Shown: positions 42,385-52,800 of the stretch, piece after piece
How the letters are laid out: each line of letters opens with the position of its first letter
Position numbering within the stretch: the first letter of the stretch is position 1
DNA from: Gelatiniphilus marinus
GTDB lineage: Bacteria > Bacteroidota > Bacteroidia > Flavobacteriales > Flavobacteriaceae
Direction: 5' to 3' (one strand)
Assembly (NCBI RefSeq): GCF_042678305.1
Contig: NZ_JBHUDT010000003.1
DNA: 64,000 nucleotides
Made by a program: the position numbers and the translations under genes
The notes under the pieces: model-generated
Databases searched by the model: none
Seen by the model: the letters and a program-made list of their open reading frames with translations, nothing else
Told to the model about the DNA's origin: nothing

Positions 42385-43026
42385 CTACAGCATTTGTTTT
42401 AGCAGGTCTTTAATTTCGCTTAGCACCATTGCGGTAGCTCCCCAAACCACATAATTGTTCAAATTAAAAGCAGGCACCTCAACCTCAACACTATACGAGG
42501 TAGAAACTTTTTTTGTAACAAGTTGTTTATCATCTAAAAAATGTTGAAGCTCTACTTCTATTATGCTGTCAACCTCTTTGTCTTGCTTAATAAAATCGGG
42601 TGTTTTATAAGATATTCCAACAAAAGGATGGACAAAAAAATTACTTGGTGGTATATAAACTTGGGTTAGTGGCTTTACAACTTTAATGTCTTGTATGGGC
42701 ACGCCTATTTCTTCAAAGGTTTCCCTTATTGCAGCGTCTTGTAACGAATTATCATCGTCTTCCAACTTACCTCCAGGAAATCCTACTTGTGCCGAATGCA
42801 CACCATTATACGTTTTTCTTAAAATTAAAACCAATGTTGTTTTTTTGGTTTTATTGGGGTAAAACAAGGCCATTACGCCTGCTTGTTTGGCTTTTGTAAT
42901 AGCTTTTTTTTGTTGGCGCAGTAATTCTTGACGAAACGGTGGCACCATTTTAAACTGAGACGCTTCGGCTGGAAGCGGTATATTTTCTATTTTTGATATG
43001 GATTTTAAAAAATCTTCGAAATTCAT
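42385..43026 (-). CDS. Nudix hydrolase, CoA pyrophosphatase type
   Basis: 213 residues. The Nudix/CoAse region reads VGFPGGKLEDDDNSLQDAAIRETFEEIGV, with the invariant REUXEEXGU at its end. The N-terminal MVPPFRQELLRQQKKAITKAKQAGVMALFYPNK is typical of the UPF0035/NudL group, which hydrolyses CoA and its derivatives to 4'-phosphopantetheine and 3',5'-ADP. It lies between a PlsC-like gene and an esterase gene on the same strand. Confidence 0.92.
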   Translation of the reverse strand: MNFEDFLKSISKIENIPLPAEASQFKMVPPFRQELLRQQKKAITKAKQAGVMALFYPNKTKKTTLVLILRKTYNGVHSAQVGFPGGKLEDDDNSLQDAAIRETFEEIGVPIQDIKVVKPLTQVYIPPSNFFVHPFVGISYKTPDFIKQDKEVDSIIEVELQHFLDDKQLVTKKVSTSYSVEVEVPAFNLNNYVVWGATAMVLSEIKDLLKQML

Positions 43027-43040
43027 TTAGATAAAAGTCT

Positions 43041-43907
43041 TTATTTAATGATGTTTTTTAACCACTTTTCGGCTAAAACCGGCCATGTTTCTGCAGCTAT
43101 GTTTCCTTTTCTTAAACCATATCCATGTCCGCCAGAATCTAATATATGTAGTTCTATAGGTATCTTAAAATCTATAAGTGCTTTTGATAGCACCAAAGAA
43201 CCTTTGTTTGAATAAGCATCATCAGCAGTTGCGAATATAAACATGGGAGGTGTTTGTTCTGTAACCGTTAATTCTGGCGTTATTGTATTATTTTTACCTT
43301 TATTTAAATAGGCCGGATAAATAAGTACTGCAAAGTCTGGTCTGCAAGATACTTTATCAATTTCATCTAATTTTTTATAAGTTGATTTATTAAAATTGGT
43401 AGATGCCCGTGCAGATAAACTCCCGCCTGCAGAAAACCCTAAAACCCCTATTTTATATGATTTTACATTATATCCTTTTGATTTGCTTCTTACTATTTTA
43501 ATAGCTCTTTGCACATCATTTAATGCTCCAAGATGGTTTTCTGGAACTCTATACTGCAACACAAAAGCAGTAAAACCCAATGTGTTTAACCATTTTGCGA
43601 TTTCATAACCTTCCAAATCAATTGCTAAAATTTTATAGCCTCCTCCTGGACAAATAATAACACTTGCACCATTATTTTTAGCAGCATCAGGTCTAAAAAC
43701 CTCTAAAATAGGATTGGTAACATCTGTTAACCTAACAATATTATTACTTGTATCTGGTGTTTTAACAGCATATTGCTTTTCATTTATTTCGTTTGGTACT
43801 TGGTTAGTCCATAGGTAAAGGGTTTCCATAGTTTGAGCAAAATTTTGTAACACGAAAAAGAGGCTGATAATACTTAAAAAAAAAGTTTGTTTTTTATTAA
43901 TTTTCAT
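43041..43907 (-). CDS. Secreted alpha/beta-hydrolase (esterase)
   Basis: 288 residues from ATG at 43907 (MKINKKQTFFLSIISLFFVLQNFAQ, signal peptide). The alpha/beta-hydrolase core has an oxyanion-type VIICPGGGYKILAIDLEG, the nucleophile elbow GFSAGGSLSA and a C-terminal DSGGHGYGL with the probable catalytic His. Similar proteins act on acetylated or other esterified sugars, but the substrate is not determined here. A -7 box lies between the longer candidate start (43943) and this ATG. Confidence 0.9.
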   Translation of the reverse strand: MKINKKQTFFLSIISLFFVLQNFAQTMETLYLWTNQVPNEINEKQYAVKTPDTSNNIVRLTDVTNPILEVFRPDAAKNNGASVIICPGGGYKILAIDLEGYEIAKWLNTLGFTAFVLQYRVPENHLGALNDVQRAIKIVRSKSKGYNVKSYKIGVLGFSAGGSLSARASTNFNKSTYKKLDEIDKVSCRPDFAVLIYPAYLNKGKNNTITPELTVTEQTPPMFIFATADDAYSNKGSLVLSKALIDFKIPIELHILDSGGHGYGLRKGNIAAETWPVLAEKWLKNIIK

Positions 43908-43919
43908 AGAAACTTTATG

Positions 43920-43951
43920 CAAAAATATCTTTATTAAATGCATTTTAACAA
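43920..43951 (-). promoter_or_regulatory. Promoter for the secreted esterase gene
   Basis: On the minus strand: TTG (43951-43949), 21-nt spacer, TATTTTTG (43927-43920). It gives a very short leader to the ATG at 43907 and argues against the start at 43943. Confidence 0.45.
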
Positions 43952-43979
43952 AAGTATTACAAGATTAAAATTCTTCAAA

Positions 43980-44010
43980 TTGTTTCATGTTTGTATATTC
44001 TTTACTTTTG
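43980..44010 (+). promoter_or_regulatory. Promoter for the cyclophilin lipoprotein gene
   Basis: TTG (43980-43982), 20-nt spacer, TACTTTTG (44003-44010). The leader to the ATG at 44047 is about 30 nt. Confidence 0.55.
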
Positions 44011-44046
44011 ATTTCGATTTTTAAAATCATCAAAAATTCATTTTAA

Positions 44047-44754
44047 ATGCGCTTTAATTTATTCCTTTTGATTTTTTTACTTTTTATGAATTGTGAAGAT
44101 AAACAATCTAAACAAAAAACCATTTCTGAACACAATCAAACTAGTTCTACAAAAAAAGCAGATAAACCTGTTGTTATTAATGAAGAAGAGGAACGCGAAT
44201 ACCCAAAACTAAATAATAAAAACGCCATGTTTTTCTTTCAAGAATACGATAAAAAGCATAAAGAAAACAAAGTGCGCATAACCACAGATTTTGGCGACAT
44301 TGATATATTATTGTTTAACGAAACCCTATACCACCGCTCCAACTTTATTTTTTTAACAAAACAAAAGTATTTTAACGGTACGCAATTTTACCGTGTTATC
44401 GATAATTTTATAATTCAAGGTGGAAATAGCGATGATAGAAAGACCGCCAGAAAACGGGCCGATATTGGAAAATACTTACTACCAACCGATACTAAAAAGG
44501 GCTTTAAACACGAGCGAGGTGTTATTTCGATGCCTAGTGGCGAAATTGATAATCCGCATAAATTGGCATCGCCTTTTGAGTTTTTTATAGTTTGCCAAAA
44601 AGGTGGTGCACATTTTTTAAATGGGGATTATACCGTTTTTGGGAAAGTTATTAAAGGCATGGAGGTGGTCGATAAAATTGCTGCTGTAGAAACCGACGAA
44701 GGCGATTGGCCCGATAAAAACATTTATATACGTAATGTTAAAATTTTAAAATGA
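44047..44754 (+). CDS. Cyclophilin-type peptidyl-prolyl isomerase lipoprotein
   Basis: 235 residues. The signal is MRFNLFLLIFLLFMNC (Cys16) and a Lys/Thr-rich spacer follows. The cyclophilin domain (about 75-235) has FYRVIDNFIIQGGNSDDRKTARKRADIGKYLLP and SPFEFFIVCQKGGAHFLNGDYTVFGKVIKGMEVVDKIA. The canonical second motif GSQFFI is replaced by FEFFIV, so activity may be reduced. It stands alone and is divergent from the esterase gene. Confidence 0.9.
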   Translation: MRFNLFLLIFLLFMNCEDKQSKQKTISEHNQTSSTKKADKPVVINEEEEREYPKLNNKNAMFFFQEYDKKHKENKVRITTDFGDIDILLFNETLYHRSNFIFLTKQKYFNGTQFYRVIDNFIIQGGNSDDRKTARKRADIGKYLLPTDTKKGFKHERGVISMPSGEIDNPHKLASPFEFFIVCQKGGAHFLNGDYTVFGKVIKGMEVVDKIAAVETDEGDWPDKNIYIRNVKILK

Positions 44755-45189
44755 GTTTGGGCTGCCTTGTCTAGAAAAAAAAGGAAAGGCATAAGAAGTG
44801 ATGCTAATGCTAGTTTTTTAAATACGTAATACCCGTTGTACATTTTGTAAAAATTCTGTTAATTCTTTAAAGTTAACTTATTCCAGTAAATATTTAGATT
44901 AAAATGAGTAATCCCGAATTTTTCGGTTGTATTGAAAACAAGGATTTTTAACCATAAATGGGTTCTCTATACAATTTTTGGTTCCTTAAATTTTTTCGAA
45001 CTCAACTATTGGAATTATTTTCATTCAAAATGCACAATGGGTAATAGAAAGATTATCTATATTAGCCAAATATTACGAAAATACGTGAAAATATTATTTA
45101 ACTTGTAGTCTGCTATTACAAATATAACAGCATTTTACTGGGGTTCTCCAAGAGCATTTTCTGGTGTCGTTAAAATAAATTTTTAAAAA
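44755..45189. other. 435-bp non-coding gap upstream of the ABC transporter
   Basis: No ORF longer than about 15 codons and no recognised riboswitch. A small dyad CCGAA/TTCGG (44923-44935 region) and an interrupted stem AAGGA...AACC / GGTTCCTT (44941-44990 region) could fold in the leader. I see no B12 box or FMN/TPP motif. It may hold the regulatory region of the importer operon. Confidence 0.4.
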
Positions 45190-46266
45190 ATGAAATTAAT
45201 TAAATTCACAATTTTACTATTTGTGGTTCTCGTTTCTTTTCAATGTAAAAAAAACACTAATACCAAACAAAAAGAAACTATTACAGTTAAAGATGTTTTA
45301 GGCCGAATGGTAAAAGTACCCAAAAACGTAACTAAGGTAATTGGTGTTAATGCGGGTTCTATGCGATTTTTAAGTTATTTTGATGCCATACCCAATGTTG
45401 TGGGCATAGAAGAAACAGAGCGAAGAAGCACAAGACCCTATAATCTAGCTTTTCCAGAAATTAAGCAAATACCAGTAATTGGCCCACAACCCGGTGGCGA
45501 TGCCGAATTAATTATGAAGGCAAATCCAGATGTCATTTTTATTACAGTACCATCGGCAAAACAAAAAGTGGACGATTTACAACAAAAAACTGGAATACCC
45601 GTGGTGGCTATAGAAAATGGTGAATTAGGCTCAGAAAACGATAAAATTTATAATACCATTACAATTGTAGGCAAAGTATTAGGTAAAAATGAACGTGCAA
45701 CCCAACTCATTAATTTTATCCAGAATGAAATGGACGAGATAGAAAAAAGAACGAGCACCGTAGCCGAAGAAAATAAACCAACGGTATATGCAGGTGGCCT
45801 TTCTTATAACGGCTCTCATGGCATCACATCTACAAGAACCGATTTTACGCCATTTGTTTTAACCAATTCTAAAAATGTGGTTGCTGGCTTGGAAAATGGT
45901 CAATTAAGAAACCGACCAATAATGGTAGATATCGAGAAAATAATAGAATGGAATCCAGACTATATTTTTATAGATTCTGATGGCTGGAATTTGGCCGAAA
46001 AAGAAATGCTGCCTAATACATTATTGCACAACACCTTAAAAGCAGTTAAAAATGGCAGTGTTTATATAATACCCAGATACATTAATAATAGTGTAAGTTA
46101 CGATTATGCAATAATAAACTCTTGGTATGTTGCTAAAACCTTGTATCCTGAAAAATTTGAAGATATAGATATTGATAAAAAGGTAAAACAAATTTTAGAA
46201 AACTTTTATTTAAAAGATATAGATTTAAATAATTTTGATATTGTTTATAAACAGGTTTTAAACTAA
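45190..46266 (+). CDS. ABC transporter substrate-binding lipoprotein (FecB/BtuF type)
   Basis: 358 residues. The lipoprotein signal FVVLVSFQCKKN (Cys19) precedes a class III binding-protein fold (TVKDVLGRMVKVPKNVTKVIGVNAG; PDVIFITVPSAKQKVDDLQQKTGIPVVAIENG; WNPDYIFIDSDGWN). The family imports ferric siderophores, haem, cobalamin or related chelates. No TonB receptor is adjacent to reveal the ligand. It heads an importer of three genes; the next starts 151 bp later. Confidence 0.92.
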   Translation: MKLIKFTILLFVVLVSFQCKKNTNTKQKETITVKDVLGRMVKVPKNVTKVIGVNAGSMRFLSYFDAIPNVVGIEETERRSTRPYNLAFPEIKQIPVIGPQPGGDAELIMKANPDVIFITVPSAKQKVDDLQQKTGIPVVAIENGELGSENDKIYNTITIVGKVLGKNERATQLINFIQNEMDEIEKRTSTVAEENKPTVYAGGLSYNGSHGITSTRTDFTPFVLTNSKNVVAGLENGQLRNRPIMVDIEKIIEWNPDYIFIDSDGWNLAEKEMLPNTLLHNTLKAVKNGSVYIIPRYINNSVSYDYAIINSWYVAKTLYPEKFEDIDIDKKVKQILENFYLKDIDLNNFDIVYKQVLN

Positions 46267-46417
46267 AAAAAAAGATTAGAAGAACATTATGCAAATGCAT
46301 TCTAGAAAATACACCACAAAAAAACTCAACAATATTCATTAGAAAAAGAAGTTCTAAATCGGTAATTTAATACGTAATTTAGACGGCTAAATAAAAAGTT
46401 TACAGAACGTAGTTTGT

Positions 46418-47476
46418 ATGAAACAACAATTTGTTAAAGACTATAAAAAATATAATAGAAAACGAATTTTAATTATTTTAGGATTGGTTCTTATTACTTT
46501 TTTTGTGGTTCAAATAGCCATGTTGTTAGGGTCTTTTGAGGTAACTTGGGAGAACTTAAAAGAATTTTGGACAGGTGATGAAGATAGCGTAACCAGCCAA
46601 GTAATAACCAGAATACGCTTACCAAGAATTATTGCCGCTATTATAACGGGTACGGCCCTAGCTGTTTCTGGAGCTGTTTCTCAAAGCTTATTAAGAAACC
46701 CTTTGGCATCGCCATTTACATTAGGTATTTCTTCTTCTGCTGCTTTTGGTGCGGCTTTTGCCATTATGTTTTTAGGCGCAGGAAGTACATTTAGTAGCGC
46801 CGCAGATGCGGTTATAATAGATAACCAATACATTGTTGCAGCTTCAGCTTTTATTTGGAGTTTGGCAAGTATAGCTGTTATTGTTTTATTATCAAGAATT
46901 AGGCAAGCTAATCCAGAGGTAATCATTCTTTCAGGGGTAATTCTAAGCTCGCTTTTTAGTGCTGGCATATCGGCCTTACAATTTTTTGCAAACGATGTAC
47001 AATTGGCATCCATTATGTTTTGGAGCTTTGGCGATTTAGGTCGTGCATCTTGGGATGATATTGTGTTAATTTTAATATTTTTAATTCCTGCGTTATTATA
47101 TTTCTTAAAAAACAGTTGGAGTTATAATTCGTTAAAAACAGGAGACGATTATGCCAAAAGTTTAGGGGTAAATCCTGAAAGAATACGTTTAGTAGGTATG
47201 GTAGTAGCCTCTTTAATAACCGCCTTTACAGTGGCTTTTTATGGCATTATTGGTTTTATTGGGCTAGTGGTGCCACATATTATGAGACGCATTATTGGCA
47301 ATCATGAGGCGTATTTAATACCGGCATCGGCAATATTTGGTAGCTTGTTATTACTATTGGCCGATACTTTTGCGAGAACAATTATTTCGCCGGTTATTTT
47401 ACCAGTAGGTATTATAACTTCTTTTATAGGTGCACCACTATTCATTTTTTTATTAATTAAAGGCTATGGAAAATAA
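46418..47476 (+). CDS. ABC transporter permease, FecCD/BtuC family
   Basis: 352 residues with about nine to ten membrane segments. The family motifs are visible: RIRLPRIIAAIITGTALAVSGAVSQSLLRNPLASPFTLGISSSAAFGA, ILSGVILSSLFSAGISALQFF, and FIGLVVPHIMRRIIGNHEAYLIPASAIFGSLLLLLADTFAR. It forms the membrane channel of the importer with the ATPase downstream, with which it overlaps by 11 bp. Confidence 0.95.
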   Translation: MKQQFVKDYKKYNRKRILIILGLVLITFFVVQIAMLLGSFEVTWENLKEFWTGDEDSVTSQVITRIRLPRIIAAIITGTALAVSGAVSQSLLRNPLASPFTLGISSSAAFGAAFAIMFLGAGSTFSSAADAVIIDNQYIVAASAFIWSLASIAVIVLLSRIRQANPEVIILSGVILSSLFSAGISALQFFANDVQLASIMFWSFGDLGRASWDDIVLILIFLIPALLYFLKNSWSYNSLKTGDDYAKSLGVNPERIRLVGMVVASLITAFTVAFYGIIGFIGLVVPHIMRRIIGNHEAYLIPASAIFGSLLLLLADTFARTIISPVILPVGIITSFIGAPLFIFLLIKGYGK

Positions 47477-48245
47477 ATATAATATGACGGTTTCAATAAA
47501 CGAGTTAGAGTTTTTTTATCCGAGTGCTCAAATTTTAAAAGGGGTAACCACAGAAATTAATCAAGGTGAATTTGTTGTGCTGTTTGGCCCAAACGGATCA
47601 GGAAAAAGTACCTTGATGAAATGTATGAACAAAATACTAAATCCGCAAGTGGGTTATGTAGAAGTTGAAGGAAAACCAGTAGAGCAATATTCGCATTTAG
47701 ACCTTGCCAAAAGAATAGCCTATGTGCCACAAAACGAAGTTAAAGTAACTGGAATTAAAGTTTTCGATATGATTCTTTCAGGAAGAAAACCTTATATTTC
47801 TTGGAAACCATCAGACAAAGACTACGCTATCGTAACAGAAGTTATAGAATCTTTAAAGCTAGAAAAAATAGCCATGAAAGACATTAGCGCATTAAGTGGT
47901 GGCCAACAACAAATGGTTTATATAGCTAGAGCTATTGCTCAAGAACCTAAAATTTTACTGCTAGACGAGCCCACCTCTGCCCTTGATGTAAAACATCAAC
48001 TAGAAATTATGGAGTTACTAAAATCATTATCAGATAAAGGCATTACCATTATAGTTACACTTCACGATATTAATTTAGCAACAAAGTATGCAGATAAATA
48101 TTTAATGCTTCAAGAAGGTAAACTATATGCCGAAGGTTGTAAAAAGATTTTAACAGAACATCATTTAGAAATGTTATACGGTGTGAAAATTAAAATTTTA
48201 AATGATAAGGATGACTTTTTTGTGGTGCCTTATAGTTTAAGTTAA
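47466..48245 (+). CDS. ABC transporter ATP-binding protein (FecE/BtuD type)
   Basis: 259 residues. Walker A GPNGSGKST, Q-loop YVPQNE, signature LSGGQQQM, Walker B ILLLDEPTSA and the switch His in TLHDIN are all intact. The ATG at 47466 overlaps the permease end; an ATG at 47484 (MTVSINELEF) is a good alternative start. It drives import by the FecB/FecCD pair upstream. A 120-bp inverted repeat follows. Confidence 0.96.
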   Translation: MENKYNMTVSINELEFFYPSAQILKGVTTEINQGEFVVLFGPNGSGKSTLMKCMNKILNPQVGYVEVEGKPVEQYSHLDLAKRIAYVPQNEVKVTGIKVFDMILSGRKPYISWKPSDKDYAIVTEVIESLKLEKIAMKDISALSGGQQQMVYIARAIAQEPKILLLDEPTSALDVKHQLEIMELLKSLSDKGITIIVTLHDINLATKYADKYLMLQEGKLYAEGCKKILTEHHLEMLYGVKIKILNDKDDFFVVPYSLS

Positions 48246-48315
48246 GTTATAATTAACAAAACTACTTGATTATAGTGCAATAAAAACCAATTGAAGTTTT
48301 ATACTAAAAAAAATA

Positions 48316-48435
48316 AAGCGGCCTAAAAAGTCTATAGAATTTAATTTGTTAGGTTGAGCTTGTCGAAACCGATATCTTGATTATCAATATTCGACAAGCT
48401 CAATATAACATAGAATTAGACTTTTAAAACCGCTT
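48316..48435. repeat. 120-bp imperfect inverted repeat between convergent genes
   Basis: A perfect 14-bp core TTGAGCTTGTCGAA (48354-48367) is inverted at 48390-48403. The homology extends outwards through AAAAGTCTA/TAGACTTTT to AAGCGG (48316) and CCGCTT (48435), with small gaps. The transcript would form a long hairpin with a 22-nt loop. It lies between the ABC ATPase gene and the saccharopine-dehydrogenase-like gene. The core is a common intergenic palindrome type in this family. It may also terminate both transcripts. Confidence 0.75.
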
Positions 48436-48514
48436 CATTCATTGAAACTCTCATTAACACCCTCCTTAATTGATCTATAACGAGGATGGTTTACTACAAT
48501 AAATTCGCAAAAAA

Positions 48515-49843
48515 TTAATTGGATTTGAAGCATTTTTCCTCTTTGGTTTCAACCATAGAAATACCCAAAGTTTTTAGTTCTTTTAAAATTGGAGCATAAA
48601 TAGATTTCTTTATGGGTATGTGCACACCGGTATCGTTAATTTCGCCATTAAGAATCATTTTTACACCTATAGCTGCCGGATAAGCAACGGTTCGTGCAAT
48701 TGAAGTGTATTCAGAATTTCCGTAATCTAACATTCTGGAAATTATGGTTTCTTTTTCGCCATTAGACTTGGTAATATTGAAAATATGCTGCATAATTACC
48801 ATATCTCTTTCAGACTTGTCCATCATCATTTTTTCAATCATTAAATCAGATGTTAGATCGAATGTAGAGCCTGAATCTAAAGGCACCTGTTTTTCATCTA
48901 AAACGCCTAGCCATTCAATGGCTTTTAACCCAGTGTGATCATCATCAATATTAAATTTAGATTTTATATTTTGTTTTAAATCACTCAATTCAAACCCATT
49001 AACCTCGGCAGTTACTTGCGCATAGGTTTTTCCTTTAAGGTTTAATGTTTTATTACTTGTTAGGTTTAGCGATTTTAGCAAATCGAAAGCGGCACACCAA
49101 TTTTGATACCTAAACGTACCTCGGTACATGGTTTTAACTTCAGGGACTCCATAAATATCGATATATGGCAACGAATCGCGATTTGGATAGACATGCATTT
49201 TTTCGACCTCAGGAAAATCTATTTCCAATGGGTTTTTAAACAAATCTGCGGTATCAATAGTTACTGCTTCACCGTCTTTTAAATATTGTGCGTTGTTATT
49301 ACTTGCCATAACCACACCTTTGGGCGACCATGAAAATTTGTACCTAAACGGATTGTTTGAGGCCTCTGGTGCACAAAGCGCACCACATAACGAATAAAAC
49401 TCGTCTATCTTTCCGCCTTGGTCGTGGACTTTATCTATAATTTCCATGGCCGTCATGTGGTCGTAACCAGGATCAACACCCAACTCGTTTAAAATAATAA
49501 TTCCAGCCTCTTTTGCTTGTTGGTTTAGCGCTTTCATTTCTGGCGAAACGTAAGATGTAGTTAGCATATTTGTTTTATGCGCAATACAGCGTTTTGCAAC
49601 CTGTACATGATAGGTGTAAGGTAACAAGCTTACCACAATATCGTGGGTTTTAATAAGTGTTTCTAAAGTTTCTGTATCATCAACCGTCCAAGATATGGCC
49701 ACTCCGTTTTTACGGCCATCAATTATTCTTTCTGCTTTTTCTTTGGTTCGGCTTGCCAGTGTAACTTTAAAATTATTATCTAATAAATAATGCGCTATGG
49801 GTTTAACTACCATTCCTGCGCCTAAAATCAAAACGTCTTTCAT
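48515..49843 (-). CDS. Saccharopine dehydrogenase-family protein
   Basis: 442 residues. An N-terminal Rossmann motif (DVLILGAGMVVKPIAHYLLDNNFKVTLASRTKEKAERI) is followed by HDIVVSLLPYTYHVQVAKRC and the LGVDPGYDHMTAMEIIDKVHDQGGKIDEFYSLCGALCAPEASNNPFRYKFSWSPKGV substrate-binding region. It resembles yeast Lys9 (glutamate-forming saccharopine dehydrogenase). Whether it acts in lysine catabolism here is not shown. It starts 8 bp after the stop of the ASPIC/VCBS gene on the same strand and may share its transcript. Confidence 0.9.
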   Translation of the reverse strand: MKDVLILGAGMVVKPIAHYLLDNNFKVTLASRTKEKAERIIDGRKNGVAISWTVDDTETLETLIKTHDIVVSLLPYTYHVQVAKRCIAHKTNMLTTSYVSPEMKALNQQAKEAGIIILNELGVDPGYDHMTAMEIIDKVHDQGGKIDEFYSLCGALCAPEASNNPFRYKFSWSPKGVVMASNNNAQYLKDGEAVTIDTADLFKNPLEIDFPEVEKMHVYPNRDSLPYIDIYGVPEVKTMYRGTFRYQNWCAAFDLLKSLNLTSNKTLNLKGKTYAQVTAEVNGFELSDLKQNIKSKFNIDDDHTGLKAIEWLGVLDEKQVPLDSGSTFDLTSDLMIEKMMMDKSERDMVIMQHIFNITKSNGEKETIISRMLDYGNSEYTSIARTVAYPAAIGVKMILNGEINDTGVHIPIKKSIYAPILKELKTLGISMVETKEEKCFKSN

Positions 49844-49851
49844 TGGTATTT

Positions 49852-52800
49852 TTATTGAGAATTTAATTTATAAACAACTAGTGTATCGTTGTTTCTGTTA
49901 ATAAGTATTTTTTCTGTGTTTTTTTGTTTAATGGTGTTTATGTCTTTTACCATGCCTTTAATATTAATACCACTTTGCAATGCTGGTATTGCCGTAAATT
50001 TATTTTGTCCGCTGTTTTTTAAAAGCAATCCGTAACTGGCATCGTTTCTTGTGGTTTCCACTTCGGACTGATATAGGTTACCTGCAAGCAAAACATCGTT
50101 TAAACCATCGGCATCGAAATCTTTTATTAAAAAAGTATTTATTGAAGAAAACTGCGCCTGTTTTGGTAATTCTATGGTATTAAATTTACCGTTACCCAAA
50201 TTCTCCAAATATACCGATGCAAAGGTTTTTGCCTTTAAATGTAAGGCAGTGCTTAATTTTTCTGCACTGTAAACATCGGTAAGTTTGGCAGATCCAAAGC
50301 TATGGTAGGTTGGGAATTTTTCTTTTATAAAAGGCATTTGGTTTGATGAGCATTCTCGCCCGCGAAGCGGATACAAATCTTGGTTGTTGTAATAGCCCAA
50401 AACGATGTCGTTGGTGCCATTATCATCAAAATCTGTCGAAAAAACTTCAAAAGGTTCGTTTACCGTAGCTTTATATTTGTAGTTTAAACCGAGGTTGCCC
50501 ACTAAATAATCGGTATCGCCATCGTTGTCGAAATCGGCACCTGCAATAGTGTTCCACCAACCGCTTGAATTTGGCAGTATGTTTTCTTGAAGCACCAATT
50601 TGCCATTTACATTTTTAAAAAAGTTGATTGCCATCCACTCGCCCACTACTATTAAATCGGTTTGGTTGTCGTTATCAAAATCGGTCCAAATGGCATCGGT
50701 TACCATGCCTGCTTCAGATAATTTAGAAGCCCTTTCAATAGTTATATCCTTAAAGAATCCGTTATTGTTCTCCAACAAATAACTTGTACCGGCATACGGA
50801 TAGGTTTGTGCTTTTAGGCGACCGCCAACAAAGAGGTCTAAATCGCCATCGTTATCAAAATCAAAAGGTTTTACACAGCTTCCGCTGGAGCGTATTTCAG
50901 GAAGTTTTGTATTGGCTTTTTTAAAATTGCCATTGGCATTTATGTAAAGCCTGTCTTGGTACATATTGCTATTGGCTTTCCATTCGTTGCCCCCGCTAAC
51001 TACATACAAATCGAGATCGTTATCGTTATCGGCATCAAAAAAAACGGCATTTATATCTTCATATTTTTTATCAGTTTCCCAAGTGGATATATTGGTTAGG
51101 TAAAAAGTACCATCCTGATTTTGTATGTACATGGCTGCGGGATATCCTTTTGATCCACCTGCAAAAAAATCGTCTAAACCATCATTATTTACATCGCCAA
51201 CGGCCAACGCGGGACCAAACTGCGACATTTTATGAGGCAACAAACTTTCGTTTTTAAAATCGTTATAATCGTTCTCAATATGATTATGATTTATGTTTGC
51301 GGATTGGGTTACGTTTTTAAATACTGTGTTTTGTGTTTTTTTATTAAAATCTTTACCGGTTGCATCATTATAATTAAATGTTAAACGCTGATTGGTTTTA
51401 ACATTTTCTAGAATTTGATGCTTTCCATTGGGCCAAAAAACGTTTATGGTTTCAACAGATTTTAAATGGTTTAAGCCTATATGTAAAATAGGCTCTACGG
51501 CCGATTGATACCCGCGCGTAGGATAATTTTCTACAAACTGTGATCCGTTTTTGGTTTTTACCTCAACACCAACACCAACACCAAAAGGGTTTTTAGGGTT
51601 ACCTTTAAATTGAAATTGAAGGTAGTTTTTATTAGAATTATTTTTAAGTACAGTTGCAGGCTCGTCTATATTGTTTACTACCAAATCCAGATCGCCATCG
51701 TTATCTAAATCGGCATAGGCGGCACCGTTTGAGAAGCTTGCTTTGTTAATGCCCCATTTTATTGAAGCTTTAGTAAAGGTTAAATCGCCGTTGTTTTTAA
51801 AAAAATAATTGCGTGTTTTACGCTGTGGCGTTTGTTTTACCAACTCTTCTATTACAAGTGCCATGTTCTCGTTGTTTTTCTGGGCCTGTGCTAATCGTTT
51901 TAACTTGTGGTTTTTAAAATCGTTATTTCTAAAATCTCGTTTTAATCCGTTAGAAACAAACAGGTCTTTGTGTCCATCGTTGTTAAAGTCTGCAAATAGC
52001 GGGCTCCAGCTCCAATCGGTATTTGAGACTCCTGCGAGTTGAGCAATGTCGCTAAAATTCTGGTTGCCATTATTAATTTGCAAGGCATTAAACATGTATT
52101 GGTAATGAAAACCAGCATTAACGGCATGGTTAAATATTTCGGGATTCATACCGCTCATACTGGTTTTAATGCTGTAATTATCTTCGGCAACCATATCCAA
52201 GGTCATAATATCCAACAAACCATCGTTATTAAAATCGGCTATATCGGTACCCATTGAAAAATTTGGAATGTGTTTTACCGATGCTTTTAAGTCTTCGGTA
52301 AATGTGCCATTTCCATTGTTATAATAAATGTAATCGTGCTCTACATAATCGTTTGCCACATAAATATCTGGCCAACTATCTTGATTTAAATCGCCCACAG
52401 AAACGCCCAAACCAAAACCTAACGGATTACCAATTATTCCTGCTTTTTTTGAAATATCTATAAATATGCCATTGTCGTTTCTATATAATTTATCGCCTGC
52501 CCATTGATCTTCTTTAGTCTTAAAGTTTTCGGGATTGTTGGTGTTTACAGGAGTTACGTTGTGGTTAAGCAGGAACATATCTAAATCGCCATCTTTATCA
52601 AAATCTAAAAAGGAGGCTTGTGTGCTGTAACCAGAAAAATTCAATCCGTATTGTGCTGCGGCTTCAGTAAATGTGCCGTTTTTATTGTTTATATAAAGTT
52701 CGTTTTGTCTGTTTTGGGCTTTTCCCTTTCCGGATTTACAGAGGTAAATATCTAGCCAACCATCGGCGTTTACATCGGCCATGGTAACACCAGTTGTCCA

